Assembly: GCA_938743325.2 (NCBI GenBank) | Contig: OW568875.1 | Location: 620,001-684,000, forward strand | Direction: 5' to 3' | Source: Pycnococcus provasolii | Taxonomy: Eukaryota > Chlorophyta > Pseudoscourfieldiophyceae > Pseudoscourfieldiales > Pycnococcaceae | Length of the DNA stretch: 64,000 nt | In this document: one piece after another, positions 55,174 through 64,000 of the stretch | How the letters are laid out: each line of letters starts with the position of its first letter | How positions within the stretch are numbered: the stretch's first letter is position 1 | Program-made: the position numbers and the translations under genes | The notes under the pieces: model-generated | Told to the model about the DNA's origin: nothing | What the model saw: only the letters and a program-made list of their open reading frames with translations | Databases searched by the model: none

Positions 55174-55826
55174 AAAATGAAATGTAACTAACTCACGTCA
55201 CACACTACTCACAATCTCCCTCCACACCACCAGTGCCACCACCACCACCCCAGGCGAGCCCACGAGGCTCGACCAGGCGACAACGGACAACCCTAGTTGT
55301 TTTATCACCCTAACTCCACAAGGCCGGAGCCAAGTTACACTTAAAACTCTCTCTCTCTCTCTCTCTTCACCGGTCAACAAGCGTACGCCACTCGTGCGTA
55401 CACAAAAACGCGTTGACAATGGCAGCAGGGAAACCCATACAACCACAGCCCACCACACACAACCGTGGGGCCACCTTGCAATAGGCAACCTCCACACGGG
55501 GCCGCCTTGCAACGGGCAACCTCCACTCGGGGCACCTCACCTGTCCACATCACGTGACCTTGCAAGTCCCCATGAACAGCGGACAAAAATGACATTAATG
55601 TCATTTTTGTCCGCACTTCACGGGGACCAAGAAAATCCACATTAATGTGGATTTTCTTGCTGATACGTCATCCTGATAACGTATCCCCGAATCATCCACA
55701 CTCACCCATATTTATCTTGAGGGGGCCCAAACCCTCACCAACTCTAGAAGGTTGGAGGCACTTATTCCACTCACACACCACTCACCACCGCACCACTGCG
55801 CCACCACACCGCCATGCCGCGCGACA
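55174..55826 (-). repeat. Gypsy 5' LTR (653 bp)
   Basis: Partner of 44249-44901; coordinates are shifted by exactly 10,925. Confidence 0.9.
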
Positions 55827-56560
55827 CCTTCCGTGTGGAAGTGGCGAGATCATTGGACGCCAACAGCTCGTTGTCGAACTGTTGGAGTTCATGGGGCGAG
55901 CAGAGCTCGCACCAGTGCAGCAGGTGCACTCATTGGCCGATCTGGAACAGTTCGTGGACCTTGCGGCCTTGGAACAGTTAGGTTTGGACAAACCTTACAC
56001 GGTTGACGACCTACTCCAGTCACCTGAGTCATCAATGGACTTCATCGAAGCTGGCAGCAAGGCTCTGGAGAGCCTCGCGTACCAACTGAAGAACGACGAG
56101 GAATATAAGGTCAAGCTTCCCGAATATCCCACGTCTTACTCCGATACCAGACGAGATAATCAATCTGGGTATTCGCCCAGTTGAAGACGTGCTCGAGTAC
56201 ATTCTCGAGGCACGACCGCCGAATGGACCGGCTGCAGGCTTTTTCCTATCAGCACCAAAGTCGGTCAAGCAGCAAACGTTCAACGCAGGCATGTACACAG
56301 GTTTTGCGCGAGTCTGGCGGGAAACGTTCCGCAAACTTTTCCCGTCGGCGCTCGATCGAAAGATCGCTTCGCACAGCGGGCGCAAAACGCTGGCGACCTT
56401 GCTATGGAATGATGGCTACTGCCGGCGCTTTGTTGCAGATGTGGGGGCGTGGTTTTGCAAGAGCGACGCTGTTGATCTCTACTTCGCAACCTCGCGGGAG
56501 CGCATTCTGTTTGCGCTCCGGCACTTAGGCGCCGCTACGGGATTCTCCTCGCGGCGCTAA
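55827..56560 (+). pseudogene. Tyrosine recombinase remnant of the split-repeat element
   Basis: The C-terminal catalytic region of a tyrosine recombinase is recognisable: SHSGRKTLATLLW (the H-x-x-R box, about 56365-56405) followed by a CKSDAVDLYF segment with the candidate nucleophile Tyr, about 40 codons later. Upstream sequence is recombinase-like in composition but the coding is not continuous, so the copy is broken. It belongs to the host element around the Gypsy insertion. Confidence 0.65.
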
Positions 56561-56670
56561 GCGGACAGCTGTCTTTGGGGCAAGACGCTCCTCCCAATGT
56601 CTTTTCGCAGCTTGCACGTGTTGGCTGCTCAATGCTTTTCCCTCCCTCCCGCCCTTGTGGTGTGCAGTGG

Positions 56671-56816
56671 GTGCCGCCTCCTTGCGAGGTGCCCGAAAGG
56701 GCGTCAACTGGACAGACTGGCGATTTAGCAGCTGACCGTTGATGGCATCGGAGGCGGGGGTATCGAGTTTTTGGCATTCAACACCCAGTGCTCTTCTTTC
56801 TCAGGGGCTACTCAAA
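56671..56816 (+). repeat. Split direct repeat B1
   Basis: 146 bp matching 57057-57202; directly followed by A2. Confidence 0.9.
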
Positions 56817-57038
56817 TAAACGAGCGATAGCGGGGTTTGAGCTCTGGCCTGCCGGTGCGTAAACCTAGCGTTTGAGGAGCTCTTGAGATAAGGAGATCAG
56901 CGCGACTGTTCCTTAACGGTGACTTGGGGGATCCGTCTTTGGTTGGGTTTGGGGGATTTAAATCATGGGCATGAAAGTTAGATGAGGGGGGCTTGGCCTG
57001 GCTAAGCCGTATGGTGGGAAGGTTAGTTTTTGTAAACA
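56817..57038 (+). repeat. Split direct repeat A2
   Basis: 222 bp matching 43828-44049; lies between B1 and B2. Confidence 0.9.
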
Positions 57039-57056
57039 CCCGGCCCTCCCTCCCAG

Positions 57057-57202
57057 GTGCCGCCTCCTTGCGAGGTGCCCGAAAGGGCGTCAACTGGACA
57101 GACTGGCGATTTAGCAGCTGACCGTTGATGGCATCGGAGGCGGGGGTATCGAGTTTTTGGCATTCAACACCCAGTGCTCTTCTTTCTCAGGGGCTACTCA
57201 AA
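57057..57202 (+). repeat. Split direct repeat B2
   Basis: 146 bp matching 56671-56816; marks the right end of the tyrosine-recombinase element. An 18-bp CCCTCC-rich spacer separates it from A2. Confidence 0.9.
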
Positions 57203-57317
57203 CGCACAAAAAAGAGAGTCTCCACAAAAAACCTCAGGCAGAGGTGCTCCCTCCCTCGGGGCAGATTCTTCTTCGGGGGGCGCAGACTCATACGTAGGAA
57301 TTTGGTTCCTTTTTTAA

Positions 57318-57468
57318 GGGTTAGGGGTTAGGGTTAGGGGTTAGGGTTACCTTTAGGGGTTAGGAGTTACCTTTAGGGGTTAGGGTTTCCACCTTTAGGG
57401 TTTATCTTTAGGGTTTCCACCTTTAGGGTTAACCTTAGGGTTAGGGGTGGCGGCGCTCTTCGTTCTCT
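57318..57468 (+). promoter_or_regulatory. TTAGGG/TTTAGGG-type promoter cluster upstream of the DEG9-like gene
   Basis: A dozen or so TTAGGG, TTAGGGG and TTTAGGG motifs at 57318-57447, sense for the gene, ending 73 bp before its ATG. Directly after comes GGTGGCGGCGCT and TTCGTTCTCTTCC (57447-57468), the same module seen upstream of UTP3. Confidence 0.8.
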
Positions 57469-57519
57469 TCCCCTTGGATTCCCTGCAAGGCTCGGCTCTT
57501 CAAGAGTCGTTCCTCCCTC

Positions 57520-59322
57520 ATGGCGGGCTCCCCTTCGCGACGGGGTGGTGGTGGTGGTGGTGGTGGTGGTGGCAAGAATAAGGCGGGTAAGGCAGGAGGC
57601 GTCGGAGGTCCAGGAGGTGCTAAGAATGCTCCCGGTTCGCCTCAGGTGCCTACACAGGTGGAGGCGATCAGGGCAGGCGCGGATCAAGGGGTTGATGTGG
57701 AAGACGCCATGCTCGCGATGACGCAGCACGAAGCGCTCATGGACGGCGTCGTGAAGATATTCTGCACGCACACGGAACCGAACTTCAGCCTGCCGTGGCA
57801 GCGCAAAAGACAGTACCAAAGCACATCCACGGGATTCGTCATCGAAAAGAAACGGATCCTGACAAACGCACACGCCGTCGAGTTTCACACGCAGGTGAAA
57901 GTCAAGAGACGAGGGTCGGACACCAAGTACGTCGCGAACGTGCTCGCCATCGGAACGGAGTGTGACCTTGCGCTGCTAGAGGTGGAAGACGCGGAGTTCT
58001 GGAAAGGCTTGCCGTCGATACAGCTCGGACCTCTGCCGAGACTGCAGGACAACGTCGTCGTCATCGGATACCCCATCGGAGGGGACACCATCAGCGTCAC
58101 GAGCGGCGTCGTGTCGCGCATCGAAGTCACCTCGTACGTGCACGGAAGCTCGGAACTGCTGGGCGTGCAGATAGATGCAGCCATCAACAGCGGAAACTCG
58201 GGAGGGCCGTCGTTCTACGGCGACGGCACGTGCGCGGGCGTCGCGTTCCAAAGCCTCAAGTCGGACGACGCCGAGAACATCGGGTACATCATACCCACGC
58301 CCATCGTCAACCACTTCATACAGGACTACGAGGCGAACGGAAGATTCACCGGATTTCCCACGCTCGGCATCGAGTGGCAGAAGATGGAAAGTCCGGCGCT
58401 GCGCGAGGCGATGGGTATGAAGCACGCGCAGAAAGGCGTACTCGTGCGACGCATCGAGCCGACGGGGTCGACGGCACGCAGCGCAGGCAAACTAACCCCA
58501 CCGGTGGACATCAGCAGCGGCACCGCCGTGCTTCTTGAATTCGACGGAATTAAAATTGCCAATGACGGCACGGTTCCGTTCCGAAGCGGCGAGCGCATTG
58601 CGTTCTCGTACCTCGTCAGCAAGAAGATGGTTGGCGAAACTGCGAAGCTTAAGCTTCTTCTCGGCGGAGACGAACAGGAAGCATCTGCAGGCAAGGGTGG
58701 TGGCGGCAGCAAGAAGCGCGCCGAACGCACTGTCGACGTCACACTGAGGTGCGCTCGCCGCGTCGTGCCTCCGCACTCGAGCAGATACATGTCGGTGTCG
58801 CGTGGGCCGAGCTACCTCATTGTCGCCGGGCTCGTGTTCACCGTCGCGACCGTTCCGTACCTGAAGAGCGAGTATGGGAAGGAGTACGACTACGAGGCTC
58901 CGGTGAAGCTGCTCGACAGACTTCTGCACGGGATGGCGGATGCGGAGGATCAGCAGTTGGTGGTCCTCGCGCATGTTCTCGCGTGTCCCGCGTGCTTCGG
59001 CTACGAGGAAATTGTCAACACGGCGGTTCACAGCTTCGACGGAAAGCCGCTTCGCAATCTCAAGCAGCTGCGAGACGGCGTGATGCAAAGCAAGCAGAAG
59101 TGGCTGACGTTCGGGCTCGAGTACCAGCAGACGATTGTGCTGTCTCGCGAGGCGGCGATGTCGAACACGGAGGAGGTGCTGACGATGCACGCCATCCCCT
59201 CTGCGATGAGCGCCGACCTCATGGATGACGCGAATGGCGATGCTGCCGCGGCGCCCCTCGACAACGGGACCAACCCCGCGTCTGGATCGGGCAAGCAGCC
59301 GAAGCGCGCTCGCAAGAAATAA
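57520..59322 (+). CDS. DEG/HtrA serine protease, nuclear DEG9-like
   Basis: 600 residues. The trypsin-like triad is present: His in LTNAHAV (about 117), Asp in ECDLALLE (about 148) and Ser in [12 protein letters not shown] (about 226). The [14 protein letters not shown] start and the [20 protein letters not shown] and [12 protein letters not shown] sequence are characteristic of the plant DEG9 group. PDZ-like segments follow (about 285-370, and 500-545 with [17 protein letters not shown]). There is no signal or transit peptide: the N terminus is Gly/Lys-rich with a poly-Gly run, and the C terminus ends KQPKRARKK, a nuclear signal. DEG9 acts in the nucleus or nucleolus. Start ATG at 57520. Confidence 0.92.
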   Translation: MAGSPSRRGGGGGGGGGGKNKAGKAGGVGGPGGAKNAPGSPQVPTQVEAIRAGADQGVDVEDAMLAMTQHEALMDGVVKIFCTHTEPNFSLPWQRKRQYQSTSTGFVIEKKRILTNAHAVEFHTQVKVKRRGSDTKYVANVLAIGTECDLALLEVEDAEFWKGLPSIQLGPLPRLQDNVVVIGYPIGGDTISVTSGVVSRIEVTSYVHGSSELLGVQIDAAINSGNSGGPSFYGDGTCAGVAFQSLKSDDAENIGYIIPTPIVNHFIQDYEANGRFTGFPTLGIEWQKMESPALREAMGMKHAQKGVLVRRIEPTGSTARSAGKLTPPVDISSGTAVLLEFDGIKIANDGTVPFRSGERIAFSYLVSKKMVGETAKLKLLLGGDEQEASAGKGGGGSKKRAERTVDVTLRCARRVVPPHSSRYMSVSRGPSYLIVAGLVFTVATVPYLKSEYGKEYDYEAPVKLLDRLLHGMADAEDQQLVVLAHVLACPACFGYEEIVNTAVHSFDGKPLRNLKQLRDGVMQSKQKWLTFGLEYQQTIVLSREAAMSNTEEVLTMHAIPSAMSADLMDDANGDAAAAPLDNGTNPASGSGKQPKRARKK

Positions 59323-59401
59323 TAGAACTGAGCATCCCTCCTTCAGCGATGAAGTGTACTTGACTCCTGTCCAGCGGTCGTCCATTCAAATTTCGATGTA
59401 A

Positions 59402-61016
59402 CTAATTACAAATTTTGCGAAGCGTTTCGCCCATTGCAGCGAGCGTCTCCGTCTCCGTCTCAATCCACGCGCAATCTGCACGCGAAAAGCCGCGGCAGTG
59501 GCGCAGGGCGGGAAGTCGGCGCGCGAGCTCCGCACGCAGGTCGATGACTGCACGAGCGAGCTGATTAGACTCGCCCCTCGCCTGGTCCGCGTCCGCATCC
59601 GCGAATGCCGCCAAGCCGCGAGGAGCTGGAGGCAACGCGGCAAGCCCAACGCCCGACGCACCACTGAGCACCATCGCGGCGCTGAGCCCTGCAGCCTGCC
59701 TGGAAGCGCGGGGCGCCGCGTTCATCTTGCGCACGGCAGCCATGGTCGAGCGGCAGCGCCACGCAAGCATGCAAACCTCCGATGCCCGGTCGCAGATGCC
59801 GCCACGGCTTCGCGCGTAGCACCCGCGCCAGATGCGCTGCACGATGCGCGCCGAGCGTATGCGTGGCGCGAGCGAGCCCCACGCCACTTGAATGATGCTC
59901 GCGGCGGTATTTGCAACGGAGAGGTAGCGTTCCTCGTCGTACGATAGCCGACGCACGAGCTTATTCTGCCGCACGGCGAGCTGTGCCGCTGCCCATGCGG
60001 CGCAACCTTCGGAATCGACGCCGGTCGGTGCAGCAGCCGCCTGCCGCCTCGCCGACAGAGCCCTGCGTGCGAATTTGGAGCCTCCGCTGACGGCGGCGAC
60101 GACGACGGCGTTGTTGATATTGTTGTTGCTGTTGCCGGCAGTCGGTGGCGGTGGTGCCGACGGCGGTCTTCCGGAGGAGGATTTTGCAGACGAGTGCCCG
60201 AATGGCAGTGCCGCCGTCACACCCACGGGTGGCTCGAAGGGAACCACAGTCACGGCGGCAATGTCTGGTCGAGGCATCGGCGCGGGAGCCGCGCGTGCCG
60301 CATCGTCTGCGAGCGCACGAAGAGCTTTGCACGTGTCGCCAAGTCGATCGAAGCGGTCCAGAGCCTCAGGCGTGGGCGCAAGCGCCGCGGCGAGCGCCGG
60401 CGAGCCACACGCCGACAGCGAAGAGGCGCGCAGGCTGGTTGCGTGGTTGTGCAGTGCCATCGCCACCGCGGAGGCTGCGGCACCTCGGCTGTGCATTGGC
60501 AGTTGCAAGTTTTGGTTGCCGCTCGTTCGATCCTCCTCGGGAGACTTGATGAGCCGGCGCATGACAACCTCCGCCTCACGTCGAGCATGTCGCATGCGCG
60601 CCGTCTCGCGCGACCACGCGGGCTTTGCATCGGCGGCGGCTGTGCGCACGTTTGGCACGCGGCCCCCACGCAAGGGAGCGTCGGGTAGCAGCATCCTCGT
60701 CGCGCTTCGCGTCGCCGGCGGCGAGGAGGCGGCTGGCACCTGTGTCAACGGAGTATTTGGCACGGTCGTGAGCGCGTGAGGTGGCAACTTTGCGCTAATC
60801 GGCCGCCTGGTGACGGGTGCGCTGAGTGGCCGCTGCTTGTGCTTGAGGCGTCCGACGCGTGGATCGCGTGGTGCACATAGGTTGTCTGGCTGCGTCGGCT
60901 GGACAGCAGGGGCGGTGGCTGGCGGCTTCATCCCCGCTTCCACCGTCCGAAGCAGATCAGCTGGGCGTGGCGGCGGTGGAAGCGGCGGTGTTGGCGATGG
61001 CGCTGTGGAGGGTGGC

Positions 61017-61052
<36 letters not shown>

Positions 61053-61990
61053 GGTGGTGGTGGTGGTGACTGGAAAAGAACGGACGTGGGGCTGTCGGTG
61101 TGCTGCTGCAGCTTTCTCGGCTGTCCTGTTTCATCTTCGGCGAATCTTAGCACTGGCGCTGGCGGCGGCGTTGTGTATTTGTTATCGTCGCAATTCTCCG
61201 CTGTTGGCTGTGTCGGCGGTGTTGGCGTTGGTGGAGTAGGCGGTGCGGTGGATGTGACTGTTGTTGTAGCTGCTTCGTGCTCTTTTGCCCGGGGTGGAGG
61301 CGAAGACGGCGGTGGCGGTGCATTATTTGTCGTCGTCGTCGTCGTCGTCGTCAATGCTTCCGTATCTTTTGGTGGTAGCACAGAGGTTGTCGAAAGGTGC
61401 TGTTCGACGATTGTCTCAAGTTTTGCCATGGCCTCCGCGGCTGCAAATTCTTCATCCTCCGCTCGTTTTGCCGAAAGTGCCGCCTGTTTTCTGCGCTCGC
61501 GTACAATTTTTGCGTACTCCGTCGCCACTTTGACGCGTTCTCGCATGAGTTCGTCCTGCGCCCTGAGTTCCGCCGCTTCTGCCGCCATGGCTCTCACTTG
61601 CTTGATGGCGTTGTCGGCGTTCCGTATTGTTCTGGCTGTGGATGTGTTATCTTTCTTCGTTTTTGTTTTTGTTGGTTTTGTCTGCATCGTGGCGTTTGCG
61701 TTTGCGTTTGCGTATGCGTTTGTTCTGGCATACGCTTTTTGCGCCTGCTTGAGCGGTTTGATGTCTTCGATCGCCGAGCTCGGCCTAGGCGCCAGCGCGG
61801 CGGTCCCTCCTCTTCTGTGCCTGCGCGCGACGGCAGACAGAGGCCGGCACCTTTGGTGCTGATTTCTCCCCATGCTGTGTGTGTCGAGAACGGGTCGAGC
61901 TGAAGCAAGACGGCGGAGGTGGTGCGAGTAGTGGTCTGGGAAATCCCTTATTAACTGAGAAGGTAAGGACACACCGGTACTCGTTACCAT
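59402..61990 (-). CDS. IQ-motif and coiled-coil protein with repeated RPxSA motifs, function unknown
   Basis: 862 residues from the ATG at 61990; a second ATG at 61873 (MGRNQHQRC) may be the real start. RPLSA, RPSSA, RPLSAP, RPISA and RPPSAP occur five or more times, a motif frequent in ciliary and centriolar proteins. A charged coiled coil occupies about 130-200 (AEAAELRAQDELMRERVKVATEY). Low-complexity Pro, Gln and Thr tracts follow (about 205-340; poly-Gln encoded by (GTT)n at 61017-61051). Near 700-760 are IQ-like helices (AASIIQVAWGSLAPRIR; ARIVQRIWRGCYAR), which bind calmodulin-type light chains. I cannot assign a named family; an axonemal or basal-body role is only a guess. Confidence 0.65.
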
Positions 61991-62495
61991 GGTTCGCAGC
62001 TTGCTACTAACGATGCTTGCTTAATGTGATGGGAAGGCGAGTTTCAAGGAGCAATGGGCCAGGTCTCACCAGTGGGGTGGGCCCGCGAGATTAGTCAAAC
62101 AGTCAACACGGTCAAACTTAGCTCTTCTAATGGAGTTGCCCGGGCCCTCCCCCCGCCCAATCAATGCCCAATGCCCAAGGGAGGCGTCCCCCTTGCAAGG
62201 TGCCTATCGTAGGGGCAACGAACGGCAAGGAATTCCACCTTGCCCCACCAAATACGGAAATACTGAAATACTGTACGGTAGCAACGTCCTAGTCCCTACC
62301 GGCCTACCCCTTCCTACTGCCCTCTCTACCTCTACTTCTTAGGGGGAACGGAACGCCGCGGGGCATTAGCTCCTTCTGAGGTTCTGGGCAGTCTTGACCC
62401 CTTGCCAGTTGGTTCGGGGTTTGGGTTCGGGGTTCGGGGTTTCAGTTTAGGGGTTTCAGTTTAGGGGTTCGGGTTCGGGCTCGGGGTACAATTGT
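61991..62495. other. Intergenic region with TTCGGGG/TTTAGGGG repeats
   Basis: About 500 bp between divergent genes. 62406-62487 carries alternating TTCGGGG, TTTGGG and TTTAGGGG motifs in the sense strand of the gene at 62496, with the repeat ending 8 bp before that start codon. It is another G-rich sense-strand cluster. Confidence 0.5.
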
Positions 62496-63161
62496 ATGCT
62501 GAGCTGGCACGCCCCTCATCCCTTGTTACATACTTGTCTTGAACCCGTCATAGTTATCATGTCCGTGCGACGTGTCCCCTGGGTGACTTTTTGCCATAGG
62601 CCTACTATGGTTCGAGGTCACGCTCGTCGTCAGCTTGGCCGGCTTCACACGCGCACACGCATGGGATCAGACGGCGACTTCGTGCCCTCGTTTGCGGGCG
62701 GAATCTCACCCGAACGCTTCGCCGCCAACTCCCTCAAGAGGATGATCACGCACGCCGCGGCGCGCATCGTCCTGAAGCAAATGGAAGGAATCGCGCCGCA
62801 AACGGGCATCGGAAAGTCAGCAGACCCAGGCGCGGCGGACGTCAACGCACCACACCACCACACCGACGCCGAGCGAAACGTCGCAAACATCGCAAACAGA
62901 CAGAAACTTCTACAAGACATGCTCACGGACGTGCCCATGGGAGCGGATCCCAACGAGTGGTTGCTTGAACTCGCAAGAAAAGATGGCCTGCTCGCCGTTC
63001 GCGTAGCGGAGGCTAGGAAGGGATACTGCCAAGACGGATTCGGGTGGGACGACGTCAGAAGACTGTGTTCTGAAGATGTCGATACAGATAACCAAACACT
63101 TCTGCAAGCCATCATGCAAGAGCAGTACGGAGGGTCAGATAAACAACAAAGCGCACAGTAG
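62496..63161 (+). CDS. Plastid-type conserved-looking protein, family not recognised
   Basis: 221 residues from the first ATG, or 200 from the ATG at 62559 (MSVRRVPWV), which gives a more usual presequence rich in Arg and His. The rest is mainly helical: ISPERFAANSLKRMITHAAARIVLKQM, NRQKLLQDMLTDVPMGADPNEWLLELARKD, then LLAVRVAEARKGYCQDGFGWDDV and ETLLQAIM-type end. The regular amphipathic pattern and host-like composition argue for a real gene. I do not recognise the family. Convergent with the CtlX-like gene, 135 bp between coding ends. Confidence 0.6.
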   Translation: MLSWHAPHPLLHTCLEPVIVIMSVRRVPWVTFCHRPTMVRGHARRQLGRLHTRTRMGSDGDFVPSFAGGISPERFAANSLKRMITHAAARIVLKQMEGIAPQTGIGKSADPGAADVNAPHHHTDAERNVANIANRQKLLQDMLTDVPMGADPNEWLLELARKDGLLAVRVAEARKGYCQDGFGWDDVRRLCSEDVDTDNQTLLQAIMQEQYGGSDKQQSAQ

Positions 63162-63296
63162 CCAACTTCTCTTTTTTCCTGGTAAAATAAAACGAAACGG
63201 CTATGCCCTTTGTTCTTTTCTTACAAAGCTACGTTTGTGTATGTTTGTGCGTTTTTCTGTTTCAAACAGCCAGTCCTCCTCAACAACTATACTGTA

Positions 63297-64000
63297 TCAC
63301 TCCACCACATCCTCCTCACAAAAAAGCTCAGCAATCGTACACCTCACACTGCCACCGCCAAGCGTCTCAAGCGTGCGAATGTCAGCGTGCGCAATGCCCG
63401 CGACGTGGCGCTCAAGCACACTCACCTGGTCCGCGTCGAGGCTCTCGCGCGCCTGCGTCGACATGATCACGTACGGAACGCCGTACAGGCCGTGCTGCAG
63501 CTCGAGCGCGTTGCCCGCCATGCACGCCATCTGCTCCTTCGTGATCGCCACAACCTCCTTGCCGTCAGCCGCGAGCTGATTCTCCACCGCCGATCGCTCC
63601 GCCATGTCGTGGATAGCCTCCAGGCAAACAATCGCGTACGTGGACCCAACCATCATCATGACATTCGTGTGGTAAATCAGACCGCCGGAGCTGTCGAAGC
63701 TCTTGAACGGAACCACGCGACGGACGATTTCCGTGCGCGCCGCCTTGTTCACTGCATCACGCCACTGATTCGCGAGTCCCGCGTCCGCGCGCTTGCTTAG
63801 ACTCACGTAGGCGACACCGGCGCCACGATCCATGACGATGCTCCCTGTGCCCTCGAGGAAGGGAAGGCCCTCCTGCGGCGCGGCTGCAAAGCACGCGCCA
63901 TCCTCTGGCCAGCTCATCTTGCGCACGTCCACAAGTTTCGCGTCAGGCCCGCAGAGCCGCTTGACGTGGTTGAGCATGTCAGTGCGCACCTCGCGTCTGC
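63297..64000 (-). CDS. CtlX-like amidinotransferase/arginine deiminase family protein (5' partial)
   Basis: At least 230 residues, open to the right window edge. The fold is the guanidino-group-modifying (alpha/beta propeller) type of citrulline-utilisation protein CtlX. Signatures: VMDRGAGVAYVSLSKRAD, SSGGLIYHTNVMMMVGSTYAIVCLE with the catalytic-type His, ITKEQMACMAGNALELQ, and GGGSVRCTIAELF with the candidate nucleophile Cys near the C terminus. Members probably hydrolyse or transfer amidino groups of arginine-like compounds; the exact reaction is unproven. The first Met-like codon in the window is GTG, so the start lies beyond the edge. The coding end is close to the C-terminal motif, as in the family. 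Confidence 0.82.
   Translation of the reverse strand, partial: RREVRTDMLNHVKRLCGPDAKLVDVRKMSWPEDGACFAAAPQEGLPFLEGTGSIVMDRGAGVAYVSLSKRADAGLANQWRDAVNKAARTEIVRRVVPFKSFDSSGGLIYHTNVMMMVGSTYAIVCLEAIHDMAERSAVENQLAADGKEVVAITKEQMACMAGNALELQHGLYGVPYVIMSTQARESLDADQVSVLERHVAGIAHADIRTLETLGGGSVRCTIAELFCEEDVVE

Larger units (their letters stand above)
44249..55826 (-). mobile_element. Gypsy (Ty3) LTR retrotransposon with PHD, Tudor-like and methyltransferase-like domains
   Basis: 11,578 bp on the minus strand. Order: 5' LTR (55174-55826), a long leader with a CAG minisatellite, Gag-protease frame (53891-51381), Pol frame (51474-45049), 3' LTR (44249-44901). The LTRs have equal length and appear identical, and both large frames are uninterrupted, so it looks whole and very recent. 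It is inserted in a tyrosine-recombinase element. The conventional TG...CA ends fit 44253 and 55826 on the plus strand. I did not find a convincing target-site duplication. Confidence 0.88.
43828..57202 (+). mobile_element. Tyrosine-recombinase element with split direct repeats (A1...B1-A2-B2), host of a nested Gypsy element
   Basis: A 222-bp repeat A occurs at 43828-44049 and 56817-57038; a 146-bp repeat B occurs at 56671-56816 and 57057-57202. The order A1 - interior - B1 A2 B2, in direct orientation, is the split-direct-repeat plan of PAT/Ngaro-type tyrosine-recombinase retrotransposons (DIRS order). A tyrosine recombinase remnant lies in the interior. No reverse transcriptase of this element is seen, so it is broken or non-autonomous; a Crypton-like DNA element is the alternative. 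11.6 kb of the interior is a younger Gypsy insertion. The A copies look identical, as do the B copies, so the host element is also young. Confidence 0.7.

Noticed and set aside
54532-55191. Three overlapping plus-strand open frames of about 215 codons (poly-Leu/Ala/Cys)
   Set aside because: They are open only because the CTG minisatellite has no stop in any frame; no protein-like composition.
60810-61862. 350-codon plus-strand open frame
   Set aside because: Opposite strand of the IQ/coiled-coil gene, made of Val/Cys/Gly runs from its microsatellites.

Overview
The window is nuclear DNA from a small-genome eukaryote, most likely a green alga of prasinophyte type. The evidence: compact genes with almost no introns (one clear GT-AG intron found), plastid-type presequences on several products, a plant-like gene set (threonine dehydratase with transit-like N terminus, PsbP-like lumenal protein, DEG9-like protease, H+-pyrophosphatase, BRICK1), a GT29 sialyltransferase-like enzyme, and a circularly permuted tRNA-His gene. 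Permuted tRNA genes are known from prasinophytes, a red alga and a nucleomorph. The assignment is inference; another alga is possible.

Layout. 1-8.7 kb: GT29 glycosyltransferase (cut by the window edge), TspO/MBR-like membrane protein, secreted C1q-like protein, a telomere-like array and a perfect 160-bp fold-back element, a small plastid-type membrane protein, an SDR reductase and a three-DOMON cytochrome b561 protein. 9.2-11 kb: a reduced Copia element with identical 113-bp terminal repeats. 11.8-43.6 kb: the gene-dense core, with a phosphate transporter, MYND/TPR protein, nucleolar RRM protein, two RCC1-like propellers about 23 kb apart, WBP4-type zinc finger, H+-PPase, UCH37, EF-hand protein, DDI1, permuted tRNA-His, four-helix membrane protein, RPS12, UTP3/SAS10, MYST acetyltransferase, PsbP-like protein, rhomboid, BRK1, SPN1/IWS1, coiled-coil protein, TBC RabGAP and threonine dehydratase. 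Many neighbours are divergent or convergent with 30-400 bp between them. 43.8-57.2 kb: a nested transposon complex. An 11.6-kb Gypsy element with identical 653-bp LTRs sits inside a tyrosine-recombinase element that has A1-B1-A2-B2 split direct repeats. 57.3-64 kb: DEG9-like protease, an IQ/coiled-coil protein, an unrecognised plastid-type protein and a CtlX-like amidinotransferase-family protein cut by the right edge.

Themes. Ribosome biogenesis is prominent (RPS12, UTP3, NIFK/NOP15-like), and RPS12 and UTP3 share one divergent promoter. Short TTAGGG-type arrays recur just upstream of genes, always with the G-rich strand as the sense strand, even in the leader of the Gypsy element; they look like promoter elements (plant telo-box style) rather than telomere remnants. 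The observations most worth following are the permuted tRNA-His, the telomere-motif promoters, the Gypsy polyprotein with a PHD finger, Tudor-like domain and methyltransferase-like C terminus, and the split-direct-repeat element that hosts it.
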